Positions 23,495 through 35,164 of a stretch of DNA of 64,000 nucleotides are shown here, piece after piece (position 1 is the stretch's first letter; every line of letters starts with the position of its first letter). A program made the translations under genes and the position numbers. Origin of the DNA: Sinonovacula constricta (taxonomy: Eukaryota; Mollusca; Bivalvia; Cardiida; Solecurtidae); NCBI GenBank assembly GCA_007844125.1, contig CM017567.1, positions 40,661,190 through 40,725,189 on the forward strand, given 5' to 3'. Under the pieces are notes generated by a model. That model was not told where the DNA came from. It made no database searches and was given only the letters and a program-made list of their open reading frames with translations.

Positions 23495-23707
23495 ACAGAT
23501 TTTGAAATGCATCGTAAAGACATAGATGTGCTCATGATAATGATGTCCAACTACAGTGGTGCAGTAAGACCCAAGACAAATGTCACTGTTGAACTGCAGC
23601 CCAAATGGAATTTAAAGTTTACGTTAATAATTATTCCGTCTAGTCAAATAGAGAACGAAACAAACAACAACAGTACATCTGTCTTAAAGCCTCAAAGAAT
23701 TGTCTGA
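23495..23707 (+). CDS. Coding-like exon, unrecognised
   Basis: Preceded by TTTTTGTTGTTGTTACAG, a strong splice acceptor. The frame then reads FEMHRKDIDVLMIMMSNYSG and continues with KTNVTVELQPKWNLK before a stop at 23705. A GCA|GTAAGA donor at 23562 may end the exon earlier. The codon content looks protein-like at first and becomes AT-biased toward the end. Partner exons are not established, and I recognise no family. Confidence 0.3.
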   Translation, partial: TDFEMHRKDIDVLMIMMSNYSGAVRPKTNVTVELQPKWNLKFTLIIIPSSQIENETNNNSTSVLKPQRIV

Positions 23708-24183
23708 AGACTATATTGACATATTTATTTAAATAAAGAAAGATTTGTGACTACAATTTTTGTCTAAATCTGACACACACACATTTTGTTAGTAAATTCT
23801 TTTTTTTACAGCTGCCAATATAGCCATCTTGGTTTTCATTTTTTCCATATTTTTGCACATTACCGTACACGGTAACTAAATGTAAAAAAAATCTTTAACA
23901 TTTTTTTAAAAAAAAATGTGATAAAGGAGCACCCCGGGTCAAAGACATGACTTTATCCTGCATGGATTGGGTTTGCATTCCATTGAGTGACAACTTCATT
24001 TGGGTAGATCTTTTAGTTGTGGTGGACTGGTAATTCTACCCAGACATAAATCCGTGTCTTCTCATACCAGTAGTTGCTAATATGAACATAATTAATAAAA
24101 AATTTAAGAAAAACAGGCCTTGTTATTATTATTTTAACTGCATTATTCCAAATGTTTAATATGTTGTTCTTTTTTCTTTGCAG

Positions 24184-24312
24184 ACTCCAAAGACATAGAA
24201 TTTACTGGTGCAATGATGGCGGGTTGTATATCAACGTAGGGAAAACAGCAACTATTTCTATATTCTATACCGGTGACTGCAGAAGGCAAAATGAAAAGGA
24301 AAACGCAGTTTG
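24184..24312 (+). CDS. Coding-like last exon, unrecognised
   Basis: Preceded by TTCTTTTTTCTTTGCAG. The frame entered with one base reads HRIYWCNDGGLYINVGKTAT, then a short Cys/Arg/Glu-rich end and TGA at 24310. An AATAAA signal lies at about 24474. It could be the last exon of a plus-strand gene with the exon at 23495, but the phases do not join directly, so either an exon is missing or one call is wrong. Confidence 0.25.
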
Positions 24313-24479
24313 ATGTGGATGAAAAGGCCGCAACAACAAAAAGCTGGTTTATGTCCTACACGAGGAGTTCAAGGATAACCTGAATGTGTGCTAAAAACTT
24401 GCCGAATCCAATGGACATTGATTCACACACGCTATTTTTACTGTTATATTTTTTATTTTATTTTTTGTTAATAAAAATA

Positions 24480-25520
24480 AAACAATAACAATAATACTTT
24501 GTTTCATTTATTTTTCAATACTAAAGTAAGCACAACCAAAAACATGATAATAAGAAATTCAGTTAAGCCTGCAATCAATCTCACTTACTTGCGATGTCCT
24601 TAACAAGAGATATTTAAATTCTTACTTAAGTTTTCAATCTTCTGTCTGACATGTCTATCTCAAATACTTATATTGGCACTATTTGTTATCTTACATAAAT
24701 TTTCAAACCAATGAAATATTTGGCATATTACAGAATAAATTTCATGCAATTTAAAAATATGAACAAGTACAGGACACAGAATGTTGGTAATATGAAGACA
24801 AAATGTGTTATGTCTACTCATTTGAACCCTCTTTAACTCCCTGATTTTAAGCCCTGATCCTCATCATAACTATATTGTATGTGCATGTGATAATTTAATT
24901 TGCCATAGTAGTTTACTAGTTTCAAATATGTTAAAAGTTAAATTGAGACAAAATCTGAATAGAAGAATGTTTACAGCCCTAAAATTGTTTTTAATGCTCA
25001 CTGGTTACCTATTAGCATGTAAATATTATAATGCATATTTTTTCAGTATAATATTACACAATGTAATTATTTAAAATAATAATCATGCAGATTTCACTAT
25101 TCAGAATAAATTACTTTTAATGCTATTCTGTAAAGAACATAGGCATATTTAGTGTCAAAAAAATCGTAAAACAATGAGCAACTTTATTATCCTAACTTTA
25201 TCTTTGTAAAAGACATGTTTTGTCAATATCTTTAAAATCAACAAAACAACAAAAGATTAAAAATACATAATAAACCTTCTCTCTTCTCTGGTCCTTCAAG
25301 GTTCTTGATGCATACCCCATGCTGTTAACAGGTGTCATTCTGACCACTGATTACTTATATCCAGCATATGTTAAAAAGAACCATAATGGCATCATCCTTT
25401 GATGCCATATTGCACACCATGTGACCAGTTGGATACCAACATGAGACAGTCACATGCTAAATTAAACATGTGTTCCTGGGGCACAGGCTAGGACTATATA
25501 TGTTCTCTCAATCTTGGACT
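24480..25520. other. AT-rich stretch, no gene seen
   Basis: No repeat or exon that I can support. Confidence 0.4.
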
Positions 25521-25526
25521 CGGCAT

Positions 25527-25917
25527 CAAACATGTTCAGACATTAAAAGTCTAAACACCAAGATTGAGGCCTGTCTGCCTTTTTTCCAGGTATGTTCATC
25601 TTATATATTTTGTAACTTACTATTATCTTTGCAATGGCTCTTTGCTCTTGTTAACTCTTATGTTAATGTAACTATCCTTGATTTTAGTAATCTTAGTAAC
25701 ATACACACTCTTACTTGATATTTGCTCTCTGTTACTGTAAAACTAGTTGTTTTTATCACATGGGACCTTACTAGTCTCATAACCTCTCATAGCGAGTATT
25801 TCCCCAATATATGTTGAATTATTGTTAACTGTTATATGAAATGTATTAGAATCAAACATGCTCAGACATTAAAAGTCTAAACACCAAGATTGAGGCTTGT
25901 CTGCCTTTTTTTCCAGC
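25527..25917. repeat. 64 bp direct repeat, copies 326 bp apart, each ending in a splice-acceptor-like tract
   Basis: Copies at 25527-25590 and 25853-25917 are nearly identical, including ACATTAAAAGTCTAAACACC and a CTTTTTTCCAG end. The first is followed at once by GTATGT, making an acceptor directly joined to a donor. Confidence 0.85.
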
Positions 25918-27200
25918 GCCCCCTCCCAGATGTAAATTCAGGAAGTCAAATACCGGCAGTTGATTTATAATATAAACATGTTGGTTCAAAGCAAGTGATT
26001 CTGGCATTGTGTCTTAATTACCTGTGTAATCTTCTAATACTGTCAATACATTGCTATCCGGCTTTTAATAATATTATAAATAACTGAAAAATGTTATTCC
26101 TTATCTGGTACTGTACTAGATTATTTCATGTTATATCAAGAAACTGCATGAGATTATCCTGACTTATGTTATAACACATTTGTAAACCCAAACACTAGAA
26201 AAACATTTTGAGAGAATTCATGTTGACAGATAAACATGTAATAAGCATTTATAAAGTAACACAAAATGATTGTTAAACAAATTTCAACAAAATCATTGCG
26301 CTAGATTCTTCCTACAAACATAGCAAACAATCTTTTATTACTCTCAGTACAAGCCTGTAACCTTTTGCCTGTAAGGTACTTTCTCCATTTTTTCTATGTT
26401 TATCAAATCACAACTGAAGTGATTAAATGCATATTTGTGTCCATCTAATAGGCTTCATTAAATAAATATTAAAAAACTTAATACCAAGTAAGTATGAACA
26501 GATAAGTTACAATTTTTAATCCCTTACTGACACGTTTATGAAAAATGTAACACTCTTAGTACTACACAGTCGTATGGCTGGTCTAATAACTATTTTTGTA
26601 AAGTAAATAATTCAAGTAGCATACTTTATAGTAATTGTTTAACAAAGTCAATTAACAATGAGATTTATTTCTTGAAGATAGTTTTGTCCATATAAAAGTA
26701 ATTGAATACTTCAAATGACATGTAAAATAATTCACTATGAATTAACATAATGACTTAAATCCTCCACAGATACCTAAGCATAGGCTAACAATATTCTTTT
26801 TATGGTTTAAATTGTTAAATAAAAGATTATTTTACAGGCACATTAGATAAGTTTTCTTGACTAGGTTAGAGAGGACACACATGTCCCTTATTTTGTTTTT
26901 ACAAATAACAGCGTGTGATTTTCATTCCAAGAAGCCAGTCTTCTGTGTTGACTGAGTTTTTTGTTCATAATATTGTACTCCTGTCAGGTAAAGGTTACTG
27001 TCATTCCTGAATGATCATTCCATTAGCAACATGCCTTCCTCTGTCAACAACATCCCTTCTTCTGACCGTTGTCTCAAAATCACTAAAATAATAAACCAAT
27101 CAAATCTAATAAACACTCTCAATATAAACATGTTGAAAAAATAACAACATACATATCTGCTATACCTAAAGAGAATAAATTGTATGACAAGATAGTGTTT
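25918..27200. other. AT-rich stretch, no gene seen
   Basis: No supported exon or repeat was found. Confidence 0.4.
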
Positions 27201-27220
27201 TTTTTGTTGCTTCACTATTT

Positions 27221-27316
27221 TTACAGACATTCACTAGTGTTACCAGTTTTGTCCGCCCCGTGATACCACACCATCATGTCTGTACACTGCTCACATAATG
27301 CAGGCTGTCTACTGCC
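27221..27316 (-). CDS. Coding-like block with a PHD-like Cys/His pattern, tentative
   Basis: Entered after a GAAG acceptor, the minus frame reads PALCEQCTDMMVWYHGADK and then stops at 27221. C-x2-C followed by WYH is the centre of PHD fingers (C-x2-C..W-Y/F-H-x2-C). The Cys expected two residues after the His is replaced by Asp, and the flanking zinc ligands are missing. This may be a decayed relative of the PHD gene at 57-64 kb or chance. Confidence 0.25.
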   Translation of the reverse strand, partial: GSRQPALCEQCTDMMVWYHGADKTGNTSECL

Positions 27317-27445
27317 TCTTCACAAAGAAATAATAAGGGCATGTTTTTACAAAAAAAAGTAGGGCAAAGTAGCAAATTTCATAAGTAAAAAATAGGGCTA
27401 AATAAGGAATGTTTTATTAGTTTTATTTGGAATTACCATTAATTC

Positions 27446-27526
27446 TTACGTTATTGTCATTATGTTGCCCACCATAATCCATTGTTCTGTCCATGCTTGA
27501 AAGACAGGCACCTTTGACCAATATGT
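27446..27526 (-). CDS. Coding-like block, unrecognised
   Basis: After a CAG acceptor at 27527, the minus frame reads TYWSKVPVFQAWTEQWIMVG and ends at TAA (27446-27448). The tryptophan-rich content is unlike chance AT-rich sequence, but no family is recognised and no partner exon fits by phase. Confidence 0.2.
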   Translation of the reverse strand, partial: TYWSKVPVFQAWTEQWIMVGNIMTIT

Positions 27527-27875
27527 CTGACTGGCCAAGGGACCATTATGCATTATAGAATGGACATCCAAAGGTATACCCACTAACACATCTTAACTGC
27601 TATTCACAAGAAATGGAGAAACTGAAACTACAACTAATGAAATGTGGCATGTGATCTAACCCGTGCCCTCTCGAACCTGGAGCCAACACACTACTGCTTG
27701 CCCTACAAGGTCTGGACCCACCAATGTAAATACAGCATGCCATTAAGACCTGTATGAAACCACACAAACTCCCATTATCCTGACATTGAGCAGACCTGTT
27801 GTGTAACTACCGTATATTTGTTTGAGCATTACAATGGAGCTATAGTACCATAATTTCTAATAACGTTCGTATGTG

Positions 27876-27951
27876 ACAGACCATGATCGAACGAGGGGTC
27901 TCCAGTACCTGGTGTCTACGCTCTAATGATTACACTACCAGGTCTGGTCTA
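27876..27951 (-). repeat. tRNA-like sequence, degenerate
   Basis: On the minus strand CAGACC near the 5' end pairs with GGTCTG at the 3' end. GGTAGTGTAATCATTAGAGC resembles a D arm and CGTTCGATC a T loop. Anticodon-arm pairing is poor. Confidence 0.4.
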
Positions 27952-28049
27952 GAATAATCCTACTGTATGATTTTGCACAGAAGCAACATTTGGACAATCA
28001 GTTTCAATTTCTGTTTACTACAAAGTCCTATAAGGAAAATGGCATACAC

Positions 28050-28148
28050 CCTGGCTGCCATGTCTTTTGTGACAGATGATATTCTTTGAATAACTTTTCA
28101 TTCCCTCTGTCTGCTGAAGCTTCTTAGGAAGTTTGGTGGGCAAGCAAT
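28050..28148 (-). CDS. Coding-like exon, unrecognised
   Basis: Acceptor TTTCTTCTGAG|AT at 28149 and donor CAGG|GTGTAT at 28049. The open frame reads LPTKLPKKLQQTEGMKSYSK, then IICHKRHGSQ. It is Lys-rich and looks coding. If the donor is not used, it stays open to TAG at 28018. No family could be assigned. Confidence 0.25.
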
Positions 28149-28149
28149 C

Positions 28150-29700
28150 TCAGAAGAAATGACATTTAAAGATTTTTTTATAGATGATTGATGTTGGTGG
28201 TGTGCAATCACCATAGCTAATCTTGAATGTATGCTCGTGTGAGCTAAAAGTGCTAATTTCACCAACTGTGACTAAGTTACTTTAAAAGAAATTAAATTTA
28301 TCTAAAAAGAATACATGTACCAGGTATGTAATCCTTACCATATTCATTGGCATGGTGGATTGGTGGTCTGTGGTTCAATAATCTCCCCTTCTGATGACCG
28401 TTGGCCACATAACTGCAATTTAAATAAATATACTAAATATGTTATTATGTGTGACTTGTTTTGTTTTTTATTGAAAAACATTGAAGTTTGGGTTATTTAT
28501 GGGGGAAAATCCTCAACACATTTTTACAAATTTAAAACTGAAATAACACAAAACTTTCACAAATTAAAAGGTCAAAATTGAAAAAAGAATTTGATACTTG
28601 TGATATCAGTTGCAAGCTCTTCTATGTAGGGCTGCAACAATTCGTTTGCAATTTGGTTTGATCAGATGTATTCAACTCTAAAAAAATCACCTAAGCTGGT
28701 AAGTCAATTTTTTCTGATTTGTCCTAATTTTAAAAGTATAAAAATATTCACATGGGTAAGAATTGATTTTCTAGTGTAAATTATCTTAACCCTTTGGGTT
28801 CCATAGTCAAATTTACACTCTTAATCATGAAAAAGATTTTTGAAGTGGCTTGAACACAGTTAAGTGAGAGTTACTATTCACATTTAGACTTTTGTGAGTC
28901 ATGCATCATACATGTATTTCAAATATGTGATAACAGTTTGGCACATAATTGTACTATTTACGAATGACACATTAAATTGACAAAGTTGTATGTTTAAACA
29001 TGAACCGAATAATATTAATAAGATCGTTAAACTTCTAATAAAGAAAATAGTTTAAAAACTGTTTCAGCATATTGATTCTCACAGCCTGAAGACATCATGA
29101 AAGATAGCATAGTCACATATCAGTAATATGTTTTCAGTGGTGGTGATATTGTTATCCATTAAATTGTGTCTTAACACCTTTTGTTTGTACTGTTTTAGAT
29201 ATAACACAGTAACAATATTATGGTTACTAAGTTACTATAGTGATGTTCAGTTATGACTGTGAAGGAGGACCCAAAATTTGGTCAGCTTACAGACCCTTCC
29301 ACATCAATGTGTTCATTACTACCAGGACTCAAACACACAGAGTGAGCCACCAAGGACACTGGAGTCATAGCTGACGACACATTCACTTGCCCACATTCCA
29401 AAACTTTTAGCCTTTATGAGTTTTAAGTCAGCATATGGGCACAGATTATATTACCACTAATTAATAGACTACTAGTCATTATGAAGCAGCATTTCAGTTT
29501 CGTGTACTGATTTTTCAATTTAAAAAATGCGAATAATAAAAAATGTAATAAGTGGCTAGCCTCATTGTGAGATTATAAACTGATCTAATATAAATTTGTA
29601 GCAAGTTTCTAGCTAAAATAATACATATTTTACACGTAGTTCTGAAACTTACTCAAAACGAAAATTGCACAACTAGTTACCTGGTGCTGGTCTGGCTGTC
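28150..29700. other. AT-rich stretch, no gene seen
   Basis: A plus frame of 88 codons (28315-28581) becomes AT-driven after its first third. No splice-bounded exon was found. Confidence 0.35.
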
Positions 29701-29709
29701 ATGACTTAC

Positions 29710-29777
29710 AAGAGGTCTCCTGTCCCTGCCTTTCTCTCTAGGTTAGTTATCATGACTTTGTCCAGCGGTGTGATGGT
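29710..29777 (-). CDS. Coding-like exon, unrecognised
   Basis: The minus frame reads TITPLDKVMITNLERKAGTG then DL and meets a perfect donor CTCTT|GTAAGT at 29709. The acceptor TTTAAG|ACC is weak. The mixed polar composition is gene-like. It may be exon 2 of the gene starting at 30355, but the phases do not join directly. Confidence 0.3.
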
Positions 29778-30341
29778 CTTAAACCGATTATAGTAACAAG
29801 GTGATTGCTACTCTGTAAAAAAATGCACCCTAATATAAAGTAAATACTATGCCAATAAAAAAGAAAGAATGTTGTCGTTAACATATTTGCTTTGTTTAAA
29901 GAATGACCGACCAGAATGTACCATTATAAAACGACCAAAAATGGCAGTTTTATTTGATTACGAAAATACATGGGTACGAACGACGAACGCCCGTTTATGC
30001 TAAAATGTTGTTCACATTGTCGACTACGACAGCATAATGAATACGGAAAAGTAAAATATACACGTGTTGAAAAATTAAATCGGTTGCGTTAAAATAAACT
30101 ATAATCTTTCCGATACTCTTGGTATCCGTAGGTGAGCGAAAAGTGAAAGTTGAAGAGAAAACAACAACAACACTGCTGTCAACTAGTGTCGAGGAAACAG
30201 GCCAATTCAGTGCAAACCATCAAATCTGTTGCCCAAATTAGGGAGCTCAATAATCAATAATTCATAGCGAATGAATCAATAACTTACAACAATTATACAT
30301 GCTCAACTGAAAATTTGCATTAATAGAATAACAATACTCAC

Positions 30342-30355
30342 GTTGAAGACGGCAT
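30342..30355 (-). CDS. Possible first coding exon (M-P-S-S) with a strong donor
   Basis: On the minus strand ACAAGATGCCGTCTTCAAC is followed by GTGAGT. A at -3 gives a good start context and the donor is consensus. The surrounding 29.9-30.8 kb is richer in CpG than the rest of the region, as around a start site. The downstream partner is uncertain. Confidence 0.3.
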
Positions 30356-30863
30356 CTTGTCAAAACATTTTTTCAACATAGCGGCATGGCTTCGTATGCA
30401 ACGAAGTAGGTTCTCGACCAAGCTCCGATATATTCCGTAAACTATCAGTATTTCCCATTGAAATTCGCTTGTTAATATATGTTGTTTATATTGCCGATTT
30501 GTGTAAAAGATTATTACTCGGTTGGAGGCATTATTTGGCTTGTTGGTGACATGGATGTTAAAGTTGGGGCTATTATTATTATTTAATGGCATAAAACATT
30601 AAGTTTGAGTTTTTAACTTATTTAGTGCGACCGAACTAATAGGTATCTTTAAAACGTCACATCTTTTCAAAATATTCTTCGTTGCAATCAACATACTTTC
30701 GGTGTCGCTGCACCCACTTACTAAACACGTAACTCTTCTTGTAAGTGGATACCACTCTAAGAACTTACATGCGGAGATCACACAGCTCGGCCTTCAGACG
30801 CGAGAATAGAGCCAAATCCATAGAGACGGTTGAGTAAGGTGCGTGCGAATCCGCACAAAAGGG

Positions 30864-31368
30864 TCTGTCAAAAAAGAAGTCCCATTTAGGGAAATGGCCG
30901 AGGTGATCCTACTACCTACATACATCCGAGAGCAATCGGAACACCTCGGATAATTCTCGAATCATCTCTCGGATGTCAATCTGATCACCTCGGCCTTTAT
31001 GCTATGCAAGAGACCTCTGACATAATAAGGCGCCATCTTGGATCTACTTTGTGTGTCTTAGTTTTAATACTGGGTATTTAATGTTGACTTTTCAATTTTC
31101 CGTAAATCATATAGATTGTATTGATAAAAAAAATCGTTGTTATTGCAAGATATACTCAACTAAATGATATATATACAATTTGTTACTTTCTCGCGAACGG
31201 ACACTGTTTCATAACTCAGGCGACGCACTTTGGTGTATTCTAGAGCTATGTACGAGGTGTATTTTACGAACCATACGGAAATACCCGAAGTTTTACGATT
31301 GCTCGGATGTATGTAGGAAGTTGGATTACCTCGGCCATTTACCTAAATGGGACTTCTTTTGTGACAGA
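30864..31368. mobile_element. Fold-back type element with long inverted repeats, 505 bp
   Basis: About 85 bp at the left (AAAAGAAGTCCCATTTAGG, AAATGGCCGAGGT, CCTACATACATCCGAG) recurs inverted at the right (31285-31368) with few changes. The left arm contains a second palindrome, GGCCGAGGTGATC at about 30896 facing GATCACCTCGGCC at about 30988. A third partial copy of the ATACATCCGAG / GAAATACCCGAGG motifs lies at 31660-31725. There is no coding capacity; the 76-codon plus frame here is a shadow. Confidence 0.75.
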
Positions 31369-31369
31369 C

Positions 31370-32517
31370 GTCAAAACAAAGATGGCAGCTCGGATGACAG
31401 CTCACTATAGTACGATGCCTGTAAAACTTTGTGAAAAGAAAGACTACTCTTGTAGGCGTGTTTAAAAATAACTAAGAGAGACAACTCATATTTGATTCTT
31501 CGTTTTAATAACGATTCTGCAAACATGTTGATCATTCTAGTTTTTGTATACAACCTATTTATTCATTCTATAAATAAATGGTAGAATCATAACAAACTTC
31601 ATTTTGTGGCTGCTTCAAATTTCGAGTTTCGGCGAACAAAATGATTTGAGCAAGTAACATTGCACCAGATACATCCGAGGGATGATTGTCCTGAGGACGG
31701 AAATACCCGAGGAGTTCCGAATAGTGCCAAGTGGCTAAAAGTTTTTTCGTGAAAACGGGGCCTGTATATGGTTGCATTGCCATTTCCTTTCTAAAAAGTG
31801 TTTGTCGGTGTCATATAAGCACTGACACACAATTTTATAACGCACCGTTGCTCAAGTTTTAACGTTGCAGCCGTGATAAGTCACCTATTTTACTTTCCGT
31901 TTCCGGAATAACGGCCAAACAACTAGGGAAATGACTTCAGTATTTTTAACATATCGTCAAATCAAATGTCTGTATAAATGTCGCATGTAAAATAAATTTA
32001 TTTTGAAATTAATGATACATGATTAATAATATTAAAAAGTGCGGCGTGGTTTCAGGGGTACGTTGCTATGGTGACTGATATGTTCACTGTCTTTATATTT
32101 TACTCTCTTAATCTACCCACAGTCAATGTCCAGATGTCCATACCTGTATATCTATAAATAGCTTACAAATATGAATATTCATTAGTATGTGTGCAAGTTG
32201 TTTGGATTAGACGATCCAGTTTCCATCTAATTAATAGTCATAACATCACTCATTTTCCCGCTCTTGCACACTTTTACACATGCTTTTTCAACACTTTCCA
32301 TAGCCTTCTCTGTCCCAAGTCAGTCCATCCCTTGCCACAACCCAAACTGGTCACTACCATATTACCCAGAACCTGCCCACAGTTGATTTTAAAATAGCCT
32401 GGTGAGTTTATATCTTAAATATGTTTTCAAGTAGTCAGGGAGGCATATCCAGACCACTTGCACCCGGTGACCCCACTATAATTATATTCTATATGAATCT
32501 GCCATCTTGGATAAAGT
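31370..32517. other. Intergenic, no gene seen
   Basis: Holds the partial fold-back relative near 31.7 kb. The 60-71 codon frames here have no recognisable content. Confidence 0.4.
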
Positions 32518-32891
32518 CAGGGGCGTAGCTAGGCATGATTTGATGTACACGCGAGCAAGCTCACCGGGAAAACTTTGTGTATTTAAGATCGTGCATGGTA
32601 TCTTCTGGGGAGTTTTCGGTTTAGATTTTAAGTAAAATATTATCTGATCGTCTTGAGGACGGAATTTTCTGAAACGTTCTGATTTGAAATATAAGAGTAC
32701 GACAATTGTCCCATACCAGGAGCTACAGAAAAGTTACTAAATCGATTTAGCAATATAAGACATTTTTCACAGTGTAAATAAGGGTACTATTTGCTTGCAA
32801 TAAATATACACAACCTTCTAGCGTAAGATTTTTATTGTAGATTTAATTGTTGTTGTTTTTTTTATATTCCTTGGAGACAGCTACGCGCCTG
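32518..32891. mobile_element. Short inverted-repeat element, 374 bp
   Basis: Left end CAGGGGCGTAGCTAGG and right end on the minus strand CAGGCGCGTAGCTGTC: 12 of the first 13 bases match. GGGGCGTAGCTAGG is a sequence I associate with the ends of short DNA transposons in many animals. No exact target duplication is visible. Confidence 0.55.
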
Positions 32892-33224
32892 AAGGTATAA
32901 AATGAGTAGATTTTTAAACCCGCTCATGCGTACCGCTTGAAAGACCGTTTTTCCGCTATACGATCTATTTTGAAAATCCCGCCACTACAAAATACTTAAT
33001 AGTTTGGTGAGTTGCTTCTACAAGAGAGAATTATTTTTTTCTTAATAAAAAATTCCGCGTTAATACTAAAAGCAACTATACGAACAATTTTAGTATGATA
33101 TTCATGTTATATAATACTCGTTGTATACCCATTCTTATTATTTGTTACAGAATGAAAATACAAGTAACTTGCCTATGTCATAGAACACTTATCGATTATT
33201 TGTTAATAAAACCTGTGTACTGAC

Positions 33225-33258
33225 GGGCCTAATGTATGAATGAATAAAGTATCTGTCT
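33225..33258 (+). mobile_element. LINE-like 3' tail
   Basis: CCTAATGTATGAATGAATAAA followed by GTATCTGTCTGTCTGT: a polyadenylation signal, then a short tandem tail, as at the 3' ends of many non-LTR elements. The five-base satellite starts right at its end. Confidence 0.4.
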
Positions 33259-33766
33259 GTCTGTACTGTACTGTACTGTACTCTGTACTTACTCTGTACT
33301 GTACTGTACTTACTCTGTACTGTACTGTACTCTGTACTGTACTGTATCGTACTGTACTGTACTACTGTACTGTACTTACTGTACTGTGAACTGTATTGTA
33401 CTGTACTGTTCTGTACTCTGTACTGTACTGTACTGTACTACTGTACTGTACTGTACTTACTCTGTACTGTACTGTACTCTGTATTGTACTGTACTACTGT
33501 ACTGTACTGTACTGTACTTACTTTGTACTGTACTGTACTCTGTATTGTACTGTACTACTGTACTGTACTGTACTTACTTTGTACTGTACTGTACTCTGTA
33601 CTGTACTGTACTGTACTTACTCTGTACTGTACTGTACTCTGTATTGTACTGTACTACTGTACTGTACTGTACTGTACTTACTTTGTACTGTACTGTACTG
33701 TACTCTGTACTGTTCTGTACTGTACTGTACTGTACTGTACTGTACTGTACTGTACTGTACTGTACG
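33259..33766. repeat. Five-base satellite (TACTG)n with ACTCTGT and ACTTACT variants
   Basis: About 500 bp of GTACT/TACTG units. Longer units of roughly 60-110 bp, marked by TACTTACTCTGTACTG and TACTACTG, recur within it. Three overlapping plus frames of 95-153 codons repeating VLYCT are repeat artefacts. Confidence 0.97.
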
Positions 33767-33769
33767 TGT

Positions 33770-35155
33770 AATAATGCAATGTTGTGAAATATTCATAATT
33801 TACCTTTTTGAGATATTTTCCTATATTTTAAATTGTGTCTTTGAAAACCCATTTTAAACCCTGTATTAAGAAATGGTATTATTGTAATGAACATCTCGGT
33901 GTCTACATCTTCTTCTTTCGACATATCTCTTTTTCTACAACTTTCTATAACATTGTTACTCAATTGCTTTATGACGATATTTTTCATCACCCTTGAATTG
34001 TTTATTATTTTATTTAAGGCTACATTCTCGGGTTACATTCCCGTTCACGAAATACCAATAAATAAAGAAACTAGAAACGACGTCGCTCATGTATAAACTC
34101 CCTGGTTACATATAAGATTATAAATTAACTTTATAAAAATTATCATGATAAAGCTTCAATTTGCTATATAATTTAACTTATTAGCGAAAACTGTATAAAA
34201 AGAAGGGCTTGTCCGGGACATTTTCAAACACACCTCGTACATGTCGTAATTTCTGACATTTGTTTAGGAAAGAAACTTAAGGTAAATAAGTCAGAGAATT
34301 TATTTGAAGTTTCAAAAGAAATTAACAGTGTTATTATTAAAGTAACTCACCATGTAGTGCAAGCAGAATTAGTTAACTAAGATCCAACACGTTAAAGATG
34401 ATGGCATCACCAATTAATACGAGATTAAAGATAATTAAGCTTCTATACTGTCAACCGGTAGTATAAGTCGGTAGAATAAGTTTGTCCCAGACTGTCACAT
34501 ACTTAGCATATGGAAGGGCATATCCACCAATATTCAATTTTTCATTTGTAAATTGCAACCCTGCATATCTTACTTCCTGGTAAATTATTATGACTTCTCG
34601 CATACAGTTTGGAAGTTACAAATCTCAAGTCATAATTCTCAAGTCATAATTCTTAAGTCATAATTCTTAAGTCACAAAGTGTATGTTCCCTTACAATGTA
34701 CAAGTTACTAATCTGAAATTACAAATCTCAAGTCGCCTACTAATTAGTTCAGTATGTGAAAAGATTAACCTAGAACTATTTGCAAAAGAATTTTATCTAC
34801 ATAAGGTGAAAGAATGTAATCATAATAATTTTGCCCTTTTGAAAGAATGACCGACTGCGCCACCATACCACCGTAGTTCAAAGGAGATAACTGGGTAAAC
34901 CCCAACCAGCACGTTGACACTAGAATGCAGACATTTGAAAGCACTAAAAAGCATACAAATCGTGTACGGCTGGCTTGTTTCTTATTGCTCGATAGCTTAG
35001 CACTTTTATATCTTATTTTGATGGTATTATAGCTTATTTATCCTGACCTCTGAAAATTTTGTAAAACAAATTGCTTCAAGTAGTTTTTTATGGTTTTTTA
35101 ATTCACTTTAAAATAGAATGTTGACTTATTCGGCGTATAAAGCTGAATGCCATAC
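33770..35155. other. AT-rich stretch, no gene seen
   Basis: Contains a four-copy 15 bp minisatellite (listed separately). No exons were recognised. Confidence 0.4.
34618..34676. repeat. 15 bp minisatellite, four copies
   Basis: TCATAATTCTTAAGT-type units repeat four times with C/T variation. A related TTACAAATCTCAAGTC follows at about 34719. Confidence 0.85.
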
Positions 35156-35164
35156 ATGTATTAT

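Noticed and set aside
33386..33857. Overlapping 95-153 codon frames repeating VLYCT
   Set aside because: They are translations of the five-base satellite; all frames stay open because the unit contains no stop on that strand.
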